Of a DNA stretch of 64,000 nt, positions 1 to 8,993 are shown piece by piece (position 1 is the first letter of the stretch; each line of letters opens with the position of its first letter). The stretch comes from an uncultured Flavobacteriaceae bacterium (GTDB taxonomy: Bacteria; Bacteroidota; Bacteroidia; Flavobacteriales; Flavobacteriaceae), in contig CALTCK010000006.1 in assembly GCA_943842625.1 (NCBI GenBank), positions 116,093 through 180,092 on the forward strand, in the 5' to 3' direction. Under the pieces are notes generated by a model, which worked only from the letters and a program-made list of their open reading frames with translations, made no database searches and had not been told where the DNA came from. The translations under genes were made by a program, and so were the position numbers.

Positions 1-1359
1 ATTGATTTGGATTTTCAAAATACGATCTCTTTGTCGTTTTATACATTTGATTCCGAAACACACACTGTTTTATTGAAATTAGAAAATGGTGAAAATCCAG
101 ACGTACAAGTAGCTATAGATATTCCATATAATTCTGGATGGTCAGACAATATTACTTTTGATTTTTCTGATGCCGTATTGAGTTCAGACGGTACTACACC
201 TGTTGATGCAACAGGTAATTATAACCGACTAACTATTTTTATAGATGGAGGTTTTTCGCTTTCAGGATCTTTTTTGATCGATAATATTGAAGATGGATCT
301 CTACCATCAGATCCCAATGAAGTTGATGTTGAATACAACTATTTGGTTTGGGAAGACAATTTTGAAACTCCAGGAGTAGTTAACTCATTAAATTGGCACC
401 ATCAAACTCAAGTCATTATACCCGGCGTAGGTTGGGCAAACGGTGAAGAACAGCATTATACAAATCGATTGGATAATTCATATGTTGATGATTCAGGATT
501 TTTAAATATTGTAGCAAAAAAAGAAACCTTTACAGATCAGAATTTGACAAAAAATTATACTTCAGCACGACTAAACTCCAAGTTTGCTTTTACTTATGGT
601 AGGGTAGATGTAAGAGCAAAGTTACCAATAGATTTAGGAACTTGGCCAGCAATTTGGATGTTAGGAAAAAATATAAATGAAAATGGTGCTTATTGGGACC
701 CTGTATTTGGTACTACAAATTGGCCTGCTTGTGGAGAAGTTGATATTATGGAACATGGTATTTTTCCTTCAGAAGATATTGATTATATCGGCAGTGCGCT
801 CCACACACCCTGTTGTTTTGGTGGAAATCCAAATGCTGGAGGTACTATAGCTAGTAATCTTGAAAATCAATTTCATGTATATTCTGTAAATTGGTCTCCC
901 GATCAAATTACATTCTTATTAGATGGGATTGGTTTTTATACCTATAATCCAGAAATAAAGGACGAAAACACTTGGCCATTTTTTGAAGATCAATATATTT
1001 TACTTAACGTTGCTATGGGAGGAGTTGCCGGACCAATTGACTCTCAATATACTGAAAGTGCAATGATTATTGATTATGTTAGAGTTTACCAAGAAAATCC
1101 GCTAAGTATTGAGGATACAATTAATGCTCATATTAAAAAGAATTTAAAAATTTATCCAAATCCAGTCAAAAATGAGATTAATCTAATTTCAGAAGAACCA
1201 ATAACTAAAATAAAGCTTTACGATTATCTGGGTAAATTAGTACTTGAAAAAAATAATAATACTAAATTTATTCAAGTTAGCAGTTTGAACTCCGGCATTT
1301 ACTTTTTAGAGGTTTTTATTAACAATTATAAGAGTTTACAAAAAGTCATTATTGAATAA
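1..1359 (+). CDS. GH16 beta-glucanase (laminarinase-like), T9SS-secreted, 5' partial
   Basis: The frame is open from base 1, so the N-terminus lies outside the window. Residues 1 to about 100 form a beta-rich carbohydrate-binding-like module ending in SFLIDNIEDG. Residues about 115-370 are a GH16 catalytic domain with the signature GEVDIME; E246 is the likely nucleophile and E251 the acid/base (window numbering). The last 80 residues (KIYPNPVKNE, then LNSGIYFLEV) are a type A T9SS sorting domain, so the enzyme is exported to the surface or medium. GH16 enzymes of this type cleave beta-1,3-glucans such as laminarin. The N-terminal module resembles those of the surface glycan-binding protein at the far right of the window, which favours the same substrate. 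Convergent with the next gene. Confidence 0.9.
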   Translation: MDLDFQNTISLSFYTFDSETHTVLLKLENGENPDVQVAIDIPYNSGWSDNITFDFSDAVLSSDGTTPVDATGNYNRLTIFIDGGFSLSGSFLIDNIEDGSLPSDPNEVDVEYNYLVWEDNFETPGVVNSLNWHHQTQVIIPGVGWANGEEQHYTNRLDNSYVDDSGFLNIVAKKETFTDQNLTKNYTSARLNSKFAFTYGRVDVRAKLPIDLGTWPAIWMLGKNINENGAYWDPVFGTTNWPACGEVDIMEHGIFPSEDIDYIGSALHTPCCFGGNPNAGGTIASNLENQFHVYSVNWSPDQITFLLDGIGFYTYNPEIKDENTWPFFEDQYILLNVAMGGVAGPIDSQYTESAMIIDYVRVYQENPLSIEDTINAHIKKNLKIYPNPVKNEINLISEEPITKIKLYDYLGKLVLEKNNNTKFIQVSSLNSGIYFLEVFINNYKSLQKVIIE

Positions 1360-1403
1360 TTTAATATAAAAATTTCAATTGTGTTACCAATAAAATTTGA
1401 TTA

Positions 1404-2294
1404 TTAGGTCAATTCATTTTTCTCATAACTGTTGTGAATCCTAATAATTGCTAATCCAAAAAGAACAGCTACTACGATTAATATAGTGCTTATTAATCCA
1501 TCCACGCTAAAAGACATTCTTATTAAAATAGTAGAAATAATAAATCCAGAATTTCTAATGATTTTATGGAATTGATCAGTGTAAAAGAATGATAATAAAA
1601 GTAATATAACATCCACTAAAATAAGTACCGTAAAAAATTTATCGAAGAATACATTATTAATACTTTGAAGGTTTAATAGATCGTTTGAGACTAAAGAAAT
1701 ACCAGCAGTCCAATCAATGAGTGTATAAATAGCCATAAAAAAGAATAAAGGCACCAAAATAACTGCAATTAACTTCTTTTTATTCACAAACTTTTGAATA
1801 AAAGGTTTGATGTTTACTTCTTGTATTAATTTTATTTTTCCTTGCTTTTGGAATAAAAATATTAAATAGAATAGTAATAGAGAAGCAATTAAATCGTAGG
1901 TAAACTGTAAATCACCTTTTATTTCAAACCAATTTTCAGTAAGTTCAAGAGCAGATAAATCTTTAAACAAATTTCTTATAATAATTAATGTTATAATTTC
2001 ATATTGCTTAGTTATGTAGGTCGTAAATGATTTAGGTAGGTAGTAAATTAACAGATAAACTTCATAAACAAGAATAAAAGAGAATGGAGTATATATCGCT
2101 GAAATTGGATTATTAAATAGCTCTGAATTTGATGAAAAATTTAAAAAATCAAACTTCATTAAATAAATGATAGCTAAATGAATAAAAAAACTTACCAAAG
2201 CAACTTTTAATATTACTTTTTCTGTTTTAAGGCGAGTTTCTTCAGAAAGAAATAGGTCAAAAAGGGTTTTTATTAAAATATTTTTTTTTGCCAT
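1404..2294 (-). CDS. polytopic membrane protein of unknown function, beside proteorhodopsin
   Basis: The 296-residue protein has about six or seven hydrophobic segments (for example residues 27-48, 66-90, 135-150, 173-192, 218-236, 248-285) and a basic Lys/Asn-rich N-terminus. I recognise no family motif. It lies downstream of proteorhodopsin on the same strand but is separated from it by a strong terminator, so it probably has its own promoter. Its position suggests a membrane role linked to ion balance or light physiology, but that is only a guess from context. Confidence 0.75.
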   Translation of the reverse strand: MAKKNILIKTLFDLFLSEETRLKTEKVILKVALVSFFIHLAIIYLMKFDFLNFSSNSELFNNPISAIYTPFSFILVYEVYLLIYYLPKSFTTYITKQYEIITLIIIRNLFKDLSALELTENWFEIKGDLQFTYDLIASLLLFYLIFLFQKQGKIKLIQEVNIKPFIQKFVNKKKLIAVILVPLFFFMAIYTLIDWTAGISLVSNDLLNLQSINNVFFDKFFTVLILVDVILLLLSFFYTDQFHKIIRNSGFIISTILIRMSFSVDGLISTILIVVAVLFGLAIIRIHNSYEKNELT

Positions 2295-2319
2295 ACTAAT
2301 TTATTATTTAAAAATATTA

Positions 2320-2351
2320 AAAAAAGCGTAACTATTAGTTACGCTTTTTTA
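2320..2351 (-). terminator. intrinsic terminator after proteorhodopsin
   Basis: A near-perfect hairpin with arms AGCGTAACTA / TAGTTACGCT and almost no loop, flanked by A and T runs on both sides. It lies 20 bases after the proteorhodopsin stop codon and before the next gene on that strand. The flanking runs would let it work in both directions. It makes proteorhodopsin largely monocistronic. Confidence 0.85.
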
Positions 2352-2371
2352 TTAGTATTATTTAATTTGTC

Positions 2372-3097
2372 TTAAGCTTGTTTTTTAACTGCTAAAGAAT
2401 AAATAACTAAACCGAAACCAATTTTGTTGATTGCATCAGCAATGTTGTACCATACATTCATATCTAATCCATTGGTAGGAAGAACATCATACCATCCAGT
2501 GGTACCAGCCATATATCCTATTGGGTAAATAGCCCATCCTACAAGTACAAACCAACAAAGAATTTTGTGAGCATGTAATACATCACCACCAGCTTCTTTA
2601 GCAAGTTTTGCTGCTCCACCTAACCATATTTCGTAAACGATTACAAAATAAGCCAAACCAGAGACAGTACCCCACATAACTGCGTTGCCCATAGTTTCTC
2701 CAAAATATCCAGTAACAAGCATTACAACAGATAAACCGATAAGCTTCCACATCATACTTTGTTTTGCTCCTGCAACTTTTAGTATAAGGTAAAATTCAAC
2801 ACACATTAATGGAACTGTAAGAATCCAATCCACATATCTGAAAGCAGTAACGTTAGTTAAATCTCCAGCCATGGCTGCATCACGCATGTACCAGTAGTGT
2901 ACTGCAGCGATAAAAGTAATTAAACCAGAAACTAAAACAGAAGTTCTCCATTTTTTGTCAAATTGATTTAATGAAAGAAAAAAGAAAGCAGAAGCTGCCA
3001 TCATAGCCATACATCCAATAAAGAATGTAAAGTTGACTGGATCGTTAACATCGCCACCAACAGCAACTAAATCAATCATAGTTAAAAGTGTTTTCAT
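2372..3097 (-). CDS. proteorhodopsin, green-absorbing light-driven proton pump
   Basis: This seven-helix retinal protein of 241 residues is an inner-membrane, light-driven H+ exporter. The Schiff-base lysine is K225 in helix G (ADAINKIGFG), with D221 as a counterion. Helix C reads RYVDWILTVPLMCVEFY and gives acceptor D90, T94 and donor E101. This is the D-T-E pattern of proton pumps, not the N-D-Q of sodium pumps. H67 matches the histidine that pairs with the acceptor in proteorhodopsins. M98 sits at the spectral-tuning site (position 105 in green proteorhodopsin), where Met or Leu gives green absorption and Gln gives blue. The divergent neighbour blh makes the retinal. A TATGTTTG -7 element lies just upstream. 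Confidence 0.97.
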   Translation of the reverse strand: MKTLLTMIDLVAVGGDVNDPVNFTFFIGCMAMMAASAFFFLSLNQFDKKWRTSVLVSGLITFIAAVHYWYMRDAAMAGDLTNVTAFRYVDWILTVPLMCVEFYLILKVAGAKQSMMWKLIGLSVVMLVTGYFGETMGNAVMWGTVSGLAYFVIVYEIWLGGAAKLAKEAGGDVLHAHKILCWFVLVGWAIYPIGYMAGTTGWYDVLPTNGLDMNVWYNIADAINKIGFGLVIYSLAVKKQA

Positions 3098-3116
3098 AAT
3101 ATATTTGTTTTTAAAA

Positions 3117-3144
3117 GTTTAACAAACATAATAAATAATTAAAC
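3117..3144. promoter_or_regulatory. candidate operator dyad over the proteorhodopsin promoter
   Basis: GTTTAAC (3117-3123), 14 bases, then ATTAAAC (3138-3144) form an imperfect inverted repeat covering the -7 element of the proteorhodopsin promoter. The same half-sites with the same 14-base spacer occur upstream of the photolyase operon at 4133-4160. The 21-base centre-to-centre spacing equals two helical turns, as expected for a dimeric regulator. The regulator is not in the window. Confidence 0.45.
3123..3130 (-). promoter_or_regulatory. proteorhodopsin promoter -7 element
   Basis: On the minus strand the octamer TATGTTTG matches the Bacteroidota -7 consensus TAnnTTTG. It lies 26 bases before the proteorhodopsin ATG and implies a short leader. 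I see no TTG at the ideal -33 distance, so the promoter may depend on an activator. Confidence 0.5.
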
Positions 3145-3210
3145 AAGAAAAAATACTTTTATTATTATTTTGTTATTTTTTTAATATATTTATTATCAAA
3201 TTACTAAAAA

Positions 3211-4089
3211 TTGAATTTAAAAACTGTTAAATTACTACTAACTTTCTTCTTTTTGTGGGTTACTACACAATTTGGGATTGACATTGAAAATTTACTTGCT
3301 TATATTTTTGTTTTGAGTCTTGGTATTCTTCATGGTTCTAACGATCTAAAACTTATTGGAAATTTTAGTGGTGAAAAAATATATACTTTTAGAACGAAAC
3401 TTTCTATTTATGTTTTTGTAGTACTGTTTAGTTTTTGTTTTTTTCTAATTTTTCCAACTATAGGCTTTTTGCTCTTTATTTTATTTAGTGGTTATCATTT
3501 TGGCGAACAACATCTGGCAGAAAAAATTAAATCAAAGCATTGGTCAAAATATTTTTTATACCTCATTTATGGTCTATTAGTATTTTTTTTAATATTTCAA
3601 ACACACAGTAATGAGGTTATAGTAATTATATATGATATCACAAATATTACATTAAGTACTACTTTTTTTAGTTATTTTTTATTTATAACTTTCATAACTT
3701 TTATAAGTCTTCTAATATTCTACCTGGTTTACTCTAACTATAAAAATTCATTAATTCAATTATTTGAAGAAGTAGTTTATGTTTTTTTATTTTACATATT
3801 GTTTACTAATTCAACTTTATTATGGTCTTTTGCTATTTATTTTATAGTATGGCATGCATTACCATCTCTCAATGATCAGATAATTAATATTTATGGTCAA
3901 ACTAATTTAACCAATATTATCAAATACTTAAGAGTTTCTTTTTTGTACTGGGGCTTGTCAGTTATTGGTATTAGTATGCTTTCTTATTATACTGCTGATA
4001 ACACTGCATTATTTAATCTTCTTTTTGTTGCTCTATTAGCTTCCATTACTTTTCCTCATGCTATCGTTATTTTTAAAATGCAGCGATAA
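3211..4089 (+). CDS. blh: beta-carotene 15,15'-dioxygenase, Brp/Blh family
   Basis: This membrane-embedded iron oxygenase cleaves beta-carotene into two retinals, the chromophore for the divergent proteorhodopsin. The 292 residues have seven or eight hydrophobic segments. Conserved histidine motifs are LHGSND (H41), YHFGEQH (H96, H101), VWHALPS (H215) and FPHA (H283), which are candidate iron ligands of the family. Length is typical. The only start giving a full N-terminus is a TTG at 3211; a TATATTTA -7-like octamer sits at 3185-3192. Carotenoid (crt) genes are not in the window. Confidence 0.93.
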   Translation: MNLKTVKLLLTFFFLWVTTQFGIDIENLLAYIFVLSLGILHGSNDLKLIGNFSGEKIYTFRTKLSIYVFVVLFSFCFFLIFPTIGFLLFILFSGYHFGEQHLAEKIKSKHWSKYFLYLIYGLLVFFLIFQTHSNEVIVIIYDITNITLSTTFFSYFLFITFITFISLLIFYLVYSNYKNSLIQLFEEVVYVFLFYILFTNSTLLWSFAIYFIVWHALPSLNDQIINIYGQTNLTNIIKYLRVSFLYWGLSVIGISMLSYYTADNTALFNLLFVALLASITFPHAIVIFKMQR

Positions 4090-4132
4090 AATGAGTGTAT
4101 AATATCAATTTCATAATTTTTACAAAGTCACT

Positions 4133-4174
4133 GTTTAACAAAATTGTTAAATAGTTAAACGTTTTATATATTTA
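4133..4174 (+). promoter_or_regulatory. photolyase-operon promoter with operator dyad
   Basis: GTTTAAC (4133-4139), 14 bases, then GTTAAAC (4154-4160) form a perfect 7-base inverted repeat. Nested inside is a second dyad, TTAACAA-AA-TTGTTAA. TTG at 4144-4146 and TATATTTA at 4167-4174 fit a Bacteroidota -33/-7 pair with a 20-base spacer, so the dyad covers the -33 element. The same half-site arrangement lies over the proteorhodopsin promoter. Confidence 0.5.
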
Positions 4175-4190
4175 CAAAAAAAATAATATT

Positions 4191-5294
4191 TTGAAAATTA
4201 TAAACTTTCCATTACTTTTTTCGGAAGTTCAAAAACGTCTACTGCTCATAAATCCTGTAAAATATGCCAATACCAGAAATTATATTGATGGCTCAGTTTC
4301 TTATCTTTCTCCATATATCTCAAGAGGTATAATTTCAACTAAAGATGTATTTCAACAAGTCTTAAATTTGGGTTATTCGGTTAAACAATCAGAAAAGTTT
4401 ATTCAAGAACTTACTTGGAGAGATTATTGGCAACAGATTTGGATAGCCAAGGAAAATGAAATTAATTTCGATTTGAAAAACAAACAGCTAAAAGTATCCA
4501 ACACTGCAATCTCTAAATCTATTTTAGAAGCCAATACCGGTATAAAAGCTATAGACACTGCTATTTTTAATTTTTACAACAGTGGTTACTTACACAATCA
4601 TCTTCGAATGTATATCGCTTCATTAGCATGTAATGTAGCTCAAAGTCATTGGAGCTTTCCTGCAAAGTGGATGTATTATCATCTTTTAGATGCTGACTGG
4701 GCAAGTAATGCTTTGAGTTGGCAATGGGTAGCAGGAACTAACTCCAATAAAAAATATATTGCAAATCAAGACAACATAAATAGGTATTGTCACACAAAAC
4801 AAAGCAATACCTTTTTAGATATCTCTTATGACGATTTTGATACTTTACAAATACCAAAAGAACTCTTAGAGACGGATTCCTGTTTACTCAAAACACCCTT
4901 GCCTGAGAAAGAATTCGTCAAAATTGATAAGAAAAAACCTACTTATATTTATAATTTTTACAATTTAGATCCTCTTTGGGATCAAGAAATTCCTGCCAAT
5001 AGAATACTTTTACTTGAACCCTCTCACTTTAATAAATATCCAATATCTCTAAACAGCATGAATTTTATGTTGGAATTTAGCAAAATCAATATTGATAACA
5101 TTCAGCTATACGTCGGTGAGTTTAATGAGTTTATTTTAGATCACGCTCCAAGCGAAGTTAATTACAAAGAACATCCACTTAGCTCACATTATACAGGAAC
5201 TAAAATTCCAAGAGATTTTATTTTTGATGTTAAAGGATACTATCCAAGTTTTTTCTCCTTTTGGAAAAAATGTAAAAAAGAATTAATCTATTGA
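4191..5294 (+). CDS. short photolyase/cryptochrome-like FAD-binding protein with unusual domain order
   Basis: Residues about 1-215 match the helical FAD-binding domain of photolyases: [11 protein letters not shown], then [10 protein letters not shown], then LRMYIASL, then [17 protein letters not shown]. The usual N-terminal alpha/beta antenna domain is absent. Instead residues about 230-367 hold an alpha/beta-like segment ([18 protein letters not shown]) ending in [12 protein letters not shown]. It probably binds FAD and either repairs UV-damaged DNA or senses light; which one cannot be read from the sequence. TTG start; first gene of a tight six-gene operon, overlapping the next gene by four bases. 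Confidence 0.8.
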   Translation: MKIINFPLLFSEVQKRLLLINPVKYANTRNYIDGSVSYLSPYISRGIISTKDVFQQVLNLGYSVKQSEKFIQELTWRDYWQQIWIAKENEINFDLKNKQLKVSNTAISKSILEANTGIKAIDTAIFNFYNSGYLHNHLRMYIASLACNVAQSHWSFPAKWMYYHLLDADWASNALSWQWVAGTNSNKKYIANQDNINRYCHTKQSNTFLDISYDDFDTLQIPKELLETDSCLLKTPLPEKEFVKIDKKKPTYIYNFYNLDPLWDQEIPANRILLLEPSHFNKYPISLNSMNFMLEFSKINIDNIQLYVGEFNEFILDHAPSEVNYKEHPLSSHYTGTKIPRDFIFDVKGYYPSFFSFWKKCKKELIY

Positions 5295-6748
5295 TAAAAA
5301 AAGATATTAATATAGTTTGGTTAAAGCGTGACCTTCGATTTCAAGATCACGAACCTTTATTTCTTGCCGAAAAATCGGGCCAGCCTTATTTTATCATATA
5401 TATTTTTGAGCCAAGCTTGATCAATCATTTTGATACTAGCAACAGACATTTACAATTTATTTACCATTCGATTCAAGTACTCGATATGGAGCTAATAAAA
5501 TACAATCGGAATGTTGATGTATTTTATGCAGAGGCTTTAGATGTATTTCTTTTTTTTAATCAACATTATACAATTAAAAATATCTTTAGTTATCGTGAAA
5601 GTGGTATAGCTAAAACATGGCTTCGAGATCAACGTATTGAATTATTTTCTAAAAAAAACGATATTTTGTGGGCTCAGTTTCAGAGAGATGGTATTCTAAG
5701 GGGGATAAAAAACAGAGTAGATTGGAACAAGAAATGGTTTGCAACTATGAACGAACCTCAGATATTAAATACCTACTCTTGTACAACACTTAAAAAAATA
5801 ACTCATCCCTTTTTGTTACCTGAAGAATTTAAAAAAACACTTAAAAAATATCCAAAACAATTTCAACCTGCCGGAACTCTTAATGCTTGGAAATATTTAA
5901 ACACTTTTACTCAACTTAGAGGTTTTAATTATCATAAACATATATCGAAACCTCACGAGAGTAGATCGAGTTGCAGTAGGCTATCTCCTTTTTTAGCTTG
6001 GGGAAATTTGAGTATAAAACAAGTCTTTCAATTTGTTGGTAAACATCCAAATCGACAAAACAATAAAAGAGCTTTTAATGGAATGTTAACTCGATTAAAG
6101 TGGCATTGTCATTTCATTCAAAAATTTGAAGTAGAATGTACCTATGAGACTCATTGTGTTAACAAAGGCTATGAGTTTTTACTCCATGAAAAAAATCAAC
6201 ACTATATCGAAGCATGGAAACTTGGTAAAACTGGGTACCCTCTTATTGACGCTTGTATGCGTGCACTTATTCAAACGGGTTGGATTAATTTTAGAATGCG
6301 TGCTATGTTAGTTTCATTTTTTACAATGAATTTAGACCAAGATTGGCGTGATGGTGTTTATCATCTTGCAAATCTTTTTTTAGATTACGAGCCAGGAATT
6401 CATTATCCTCAATTTCAGATGCAAGCCGCAACAACCGGAATAAACACTATTCGTTTATACAACCCAGTTAAAAATTCATATGAACATGACCCAAAAGGTT
6501 TGTTTATAAAAAAATGGGTTCCTGAATTAGCCGAAATTCCTACTTCACACATCCATGAGCCATGGAATATGACAGAGATGGAACAACTATTTTATGATGT
6601 GGTTATTGGCACTCATTATCCCAAGCCTATTGTAGATTTAAAGATAAGTGCCAAAACTGCACGCTCGAAAATATGGAATCATAAAAAACACCCAATAGTA
6701 CTTAAAGAGAAGAATCGTATAATTAAAACACATGTAAATAATCGTTAA
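5291..6748 (+). CDS. cryptochrome/deoxyribodipyrimidine photolyase family protein
   Basis: This 485-residue protein has the standard order: an N-terminal alpha/beta domain ([15 protein letters not shown]) followed by a helical FAD-binding domain ([53 protein letters not shown]). The family uses blue or near-UV light and reduced FAD to split pyrimidine dimers, or acts as a photoreceptor. The stretch that reads ASNxGGWQW in classical CPD photolyases is [15 protein letters not shown] here, so the usual Trp pair is missing and this is a divergent subfamily. TTG start within the stop codon of the previous gene (TTGA overlap). Confidence 0.88.
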   Translation: MIKKDINIVWLKRDLRFQDHEPLFLAEKSGQPYFIIYIFEPSLINHFDTSNRHLQFIYHSIQVLDMELIKYNRNVDVFYAEALDVFLFFNQHYTIKNIFSYRESGIAKTWLRDQRIELFSKKNDILWAQFQRDGILRGIKNRVDWNKKWFATMNEPQILNTYSCTTLKKITHPFLLPEEFKKTLKKYPKQFQPAGTLNAWKYLNTFTQLRGFNYHKHISKPHESRSSCSRLSPFLAWGNLSIKQVFQFVGKHPNRQNNKRAFNGMLTRLKWHCHFIQKFEVECTYETHCVNKGYEFLLHEKNQHYIEAWKLGKTGYPLIDACMRALIQTGWINFRMRAMLVSFFTMNLDQDWRDGVYHLANLFLDYEPGIHYPQFQMQAATTGINTIRLYNPVKNSYEHDPKGLFIKKWVPELAEIPTSHIHEPWNMTEMEQLFYDVVIGTHYPKPIVDLKISAKTARSKIWNHKKHPIVLKEKNRIIKTHVNNR

Positions 6749-6749
6749 T

Positions 6750-7376
6750 ATGAGATATACTAATAAACAAATACAAGAATTAGATCGTGTGTCGAGATTA
6801 AAAATAATTAATTCAATCACTGGAATTAAACCGGCAAATTTAGTTGGTACTATTGACGATGAAGGTAAAACAAATTTGGCTATTTTTAGTTCTGTTGTAC
6901 ACTTAGGAAGTAATCCTCCGCTATTGGGATTTATATCAAGACCCAGAAGGTTAAAGTTTGGACATACGTATACCAACATCCAAAAGACTGGACAGTATAC
7001 CATAAATCATATTCATCCTGAATTTATAAAAAAGGCACATTATACCTCTGCTAAATTTGATTCCGAAATATCAGAATTTGAACGTTGCAAACTAACTGAG
7101 GAATATCAAGCAAATTTTAAAGCTCCCTTTGTTAAAGAAAGTAATTTAAAAATAGGAATGTGTTTCAAAGAATCCTTAGATATAAAAAATAATGGTACTA
7201 TTATGGTTATTGGTGAAGTAGAACAACTAATCATCCCAGAAAATGCTATTGTCAATAATGACATTGATTTAGAGCTGACAAACAGTGTAGGCATTTCAGG
7301 ATTGAACAGTTACTATACCTTAAAAAAAATTGAAACACATCCATATGCACGAGTAGAACAAGTACCAAAATTTTAA
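6750..7376 (+). CDS. flavin reductase-like protein (FMN-binding split barrel)
   Basis: The 208-residue sequence fits the flavin-reductase-like FMN-binding split-barrel family: [20 protein letters not shown], then [15 protein letters not shown], then GQYTINHI. Members reduce FMN or FAD with NAD(P)H, or bind flavin. It starts one base after the preceding photolyase gene and ends two bases before the next. The operon therefore places a flavin-handling enzyme among three flavin-dependent photolyase-like proteins. A role in keeping their FAD reduced is inferred. Confidence 0.85.
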   Translation: MRYTNKQIQELDRVSRLKIINSITGIKPANLVGTIDDEGKTNLAIFSSVVHLGSNPPLLGFISRPRRLKFGHTYTNIQKTGQYTINHIHPEFIKKAHYTSAKFDSEISEFERCKLTEEYQANFKAPFVKESNLKIGMCFKESLDIKNNGTIMVIGEVEQLIIPENAIVNNDIDLELTNSVGISGLNSYYTLKKIETHPYARVEQVPKF

Positions 7377-7378
7377 AA

Positions 7379-7507
7379 ATGAATAAAAAAAATCTTCCTC
7401 AGAAAATTTGTCTAGTATGTGATCGCCCTTTTAGTTGGCGAAAAAAATGGAAAAAAGACTGGGAAGAAGTAAAATATTGTAGCGAACGCTGCAGAAAAAA
7501 CAAATGA
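7379..7507 (+). CDS. DUF2256 family mini-protein (zinc-finger-like)
   Basis: This 42-residue ORF is easily missed. Its cysteines C11-x2-C14 and C34-x3-C38 suggest a zinc-binding knuckle, separated by the conserved core [17 protein letters not shown]. This is the DUF2256 signature as I know it; such genes often sit next to photolyase-like genes. It starts two bases after the flavin reductase stop and its TGA overlaps the ATG of the next gene (ATGA), so translation is probably coupled. Function unknown. Confidence 0.85.
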   Translation: MNKKNLPQKICLVCDRPFSWRKKWKKDWEEVKYCSERCRKNK

Positions 7508-8991
7508 AAAGTATAAACGTAGTATTTCCTCATCAATTATTTCAAAATTCTCCAATTTTTGAAAATAAAGCGCCAATTTATTTGGTTGAAGAATATTTAT
7601 TTTTCAGGCACTACAAGTTTCATAAACAAAAAATTGCTTTTCATCGAGCAACAATGAAATGGTATGCAGATTATGTTACAAAAGAAAAAAATATAGCGGT
7701 AATGTATATTGAATCTACTGAAAAAATAGCCGATATTCGTTTTCTTATTCCAGAATTAAAACGCAATGGGTATACCCATATTAACTATATTGATCCCACA
7801 GACAATTGGTTGCAAAAAAGGTTGAATAAAGGGTTAAAAGAAGAAGGGTTTACTTATAAACAATATACTTCTCCTTTATTTTTAAACTCAAAAGACGATC
7901 TGACTTCTTTTTTTAGATTGGACAAAAAAAAGTACCATCAGACTTCTTTTTATATTGAACAAAGAAAAAACACTCGAATTCTTCTCGAAACAGACGGAAA
8001 ACCCGAAGGAGGTTCTTGGACTTACGATACCCAGAACAGAAAAAAATATCCAAAAACAAAAACACCTCCTCCAATTATTTTTCCTGATACCGATCCCTTC
8101 TATGAAGAAGCTAAAACCTATGTTGCTAAAAATTTCTCAGATCATTTAGGAAATCTTACTGATACGCCACTTTACCCAATTAATTTTGATTTGACGAATA
8201 AGTGGCTTCATCAATTTTTTGAGTACCGATTTATGGATTTTGGTATTTATGAAGACGCAATTGTAGCTGAAAACTCTATATTAAACCATAGTGTTTTAAC
8301 CCCCATGTTAAATGTTGGTTTAATTAGTCCAAAAAAAATCATTGAAGAATGCCTTTTATTCGCAGAGCAAAACGATATTCCCATTAATTCAACAGAAGGA
8401 TTTGTTCGACAGATTATTGGATGGCGAGAATTTGTTAGAGGTATTTACGAAGCTCGTGGAGTTGATGCACGAACCACTAATTTCTGGAACTTTAAAAAGA
8501 AGATACCACAATCATTTTATGATGGCACCACAGGTATTCCTCCTATAGACCTTACCATTAAAAAGTTGTTAGAAACAGGCTATTGCCATCATATTGAACG
8601 TTTGATGGTACTCGGTAACTTCATGTTATTATGTGAGTTTGATCCAGATGAGGTTTATCGTTGGTTTATGGAATTATCTATTGACAGCTATGATTGGGTC
8701 ATGGTAACAAATGTATACAGTATGAGTCAATTTGCTGATGGAGGATTGTTAGCCTCAAAACCTTATATAAGCGGTAGTAATTATTTAATGAAAATGAGTA
8801 ATTATAAAAAAGGAGAGTGGCAATCTGTTTGGGATGGCTTATTTTGGCGTTTTATGAATGTCCATCGAGATTTCTTTTTATCAAATCCTCGTTTAGGAAT
8901 GCTGGTAAGAATGTTCGATAAAATGCCTCAAGAAAAACAACATCAGCATCTCTCAAATGGAGAGTTATTTCTAGAAAATTTAAAAAATTAA
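7504..8991 (+). CDS. PhrB/CryPro-type photolyase-related protein lacking iron-sulfur cysteines
   Basis: The 495 residues match the prokaryotic (6-4) photolyase/FeS-BCP family: [13 protein letters not shown] at the N-terminus, [42 protein letters not shown], then YISGSNY and MKMSNY. Classical members bind a 4Fe-4S cluster through a CxxC plus a later Cys just after the MSxY segment and one upstream Cys. Here that region reads [17 protein letters not shown]. The whole protein has only three cysteines, none placed as ligands, so the cluster is probably absent. FAD binding should remain. ATG overlaps the stop of the DUF2256 gene. Confidence 0.88.
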   Translation: MKSINVVFPHQLFQNSPIFENKAPIYLVEEYLFFRHYKFHKQKIAFHRATMKWYADYVTKEKNIAVMYIESTEKIADIRFLIPELKRNGYTHINYIDPTDNWLQKRLNKGLKEEGFTYKQYTSPLFLNSKDDLTSFFRLDKKKYHQTSFYIEQRKNTRILLETDGKPEGGSWTYDTQNRKKYPKTKTPPPIIFPDTDPFYEEAKTYVAKNFSDHLGNLTDTPLYPINFDLTNKWLHQFFEYRFMDFGIYEDAIVAENSILNHSVLTPMLNVGLISPKKIIEECLLFAEQNDIPINSTEGFVRQIIGWREFVRGIYEARGVDARTTNFWNFKKKIPQSFYDGTTGIPPIDLTIKKLLETGYCHHIERLMVLGNFMLLCEFDPDEVYRWFMELSIDSYDWVMVTNVYSMSQFADGGLLASKPYISGSNYLMKMSNYKKGEWQSVWDGLFWRFMNVHRDFFLSNPRLGMLVRMFDKMPQEKQHQHLSNGELFLENLKN

Positions 8992-8993
8992 TA

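Noticed and set aside
6638..7003. Minus-strand ORF of 121 codons
   Set aside because: It lies antisense across the junction of the photolyase and flavin reductase genes, both clearly coding on the plus strand.
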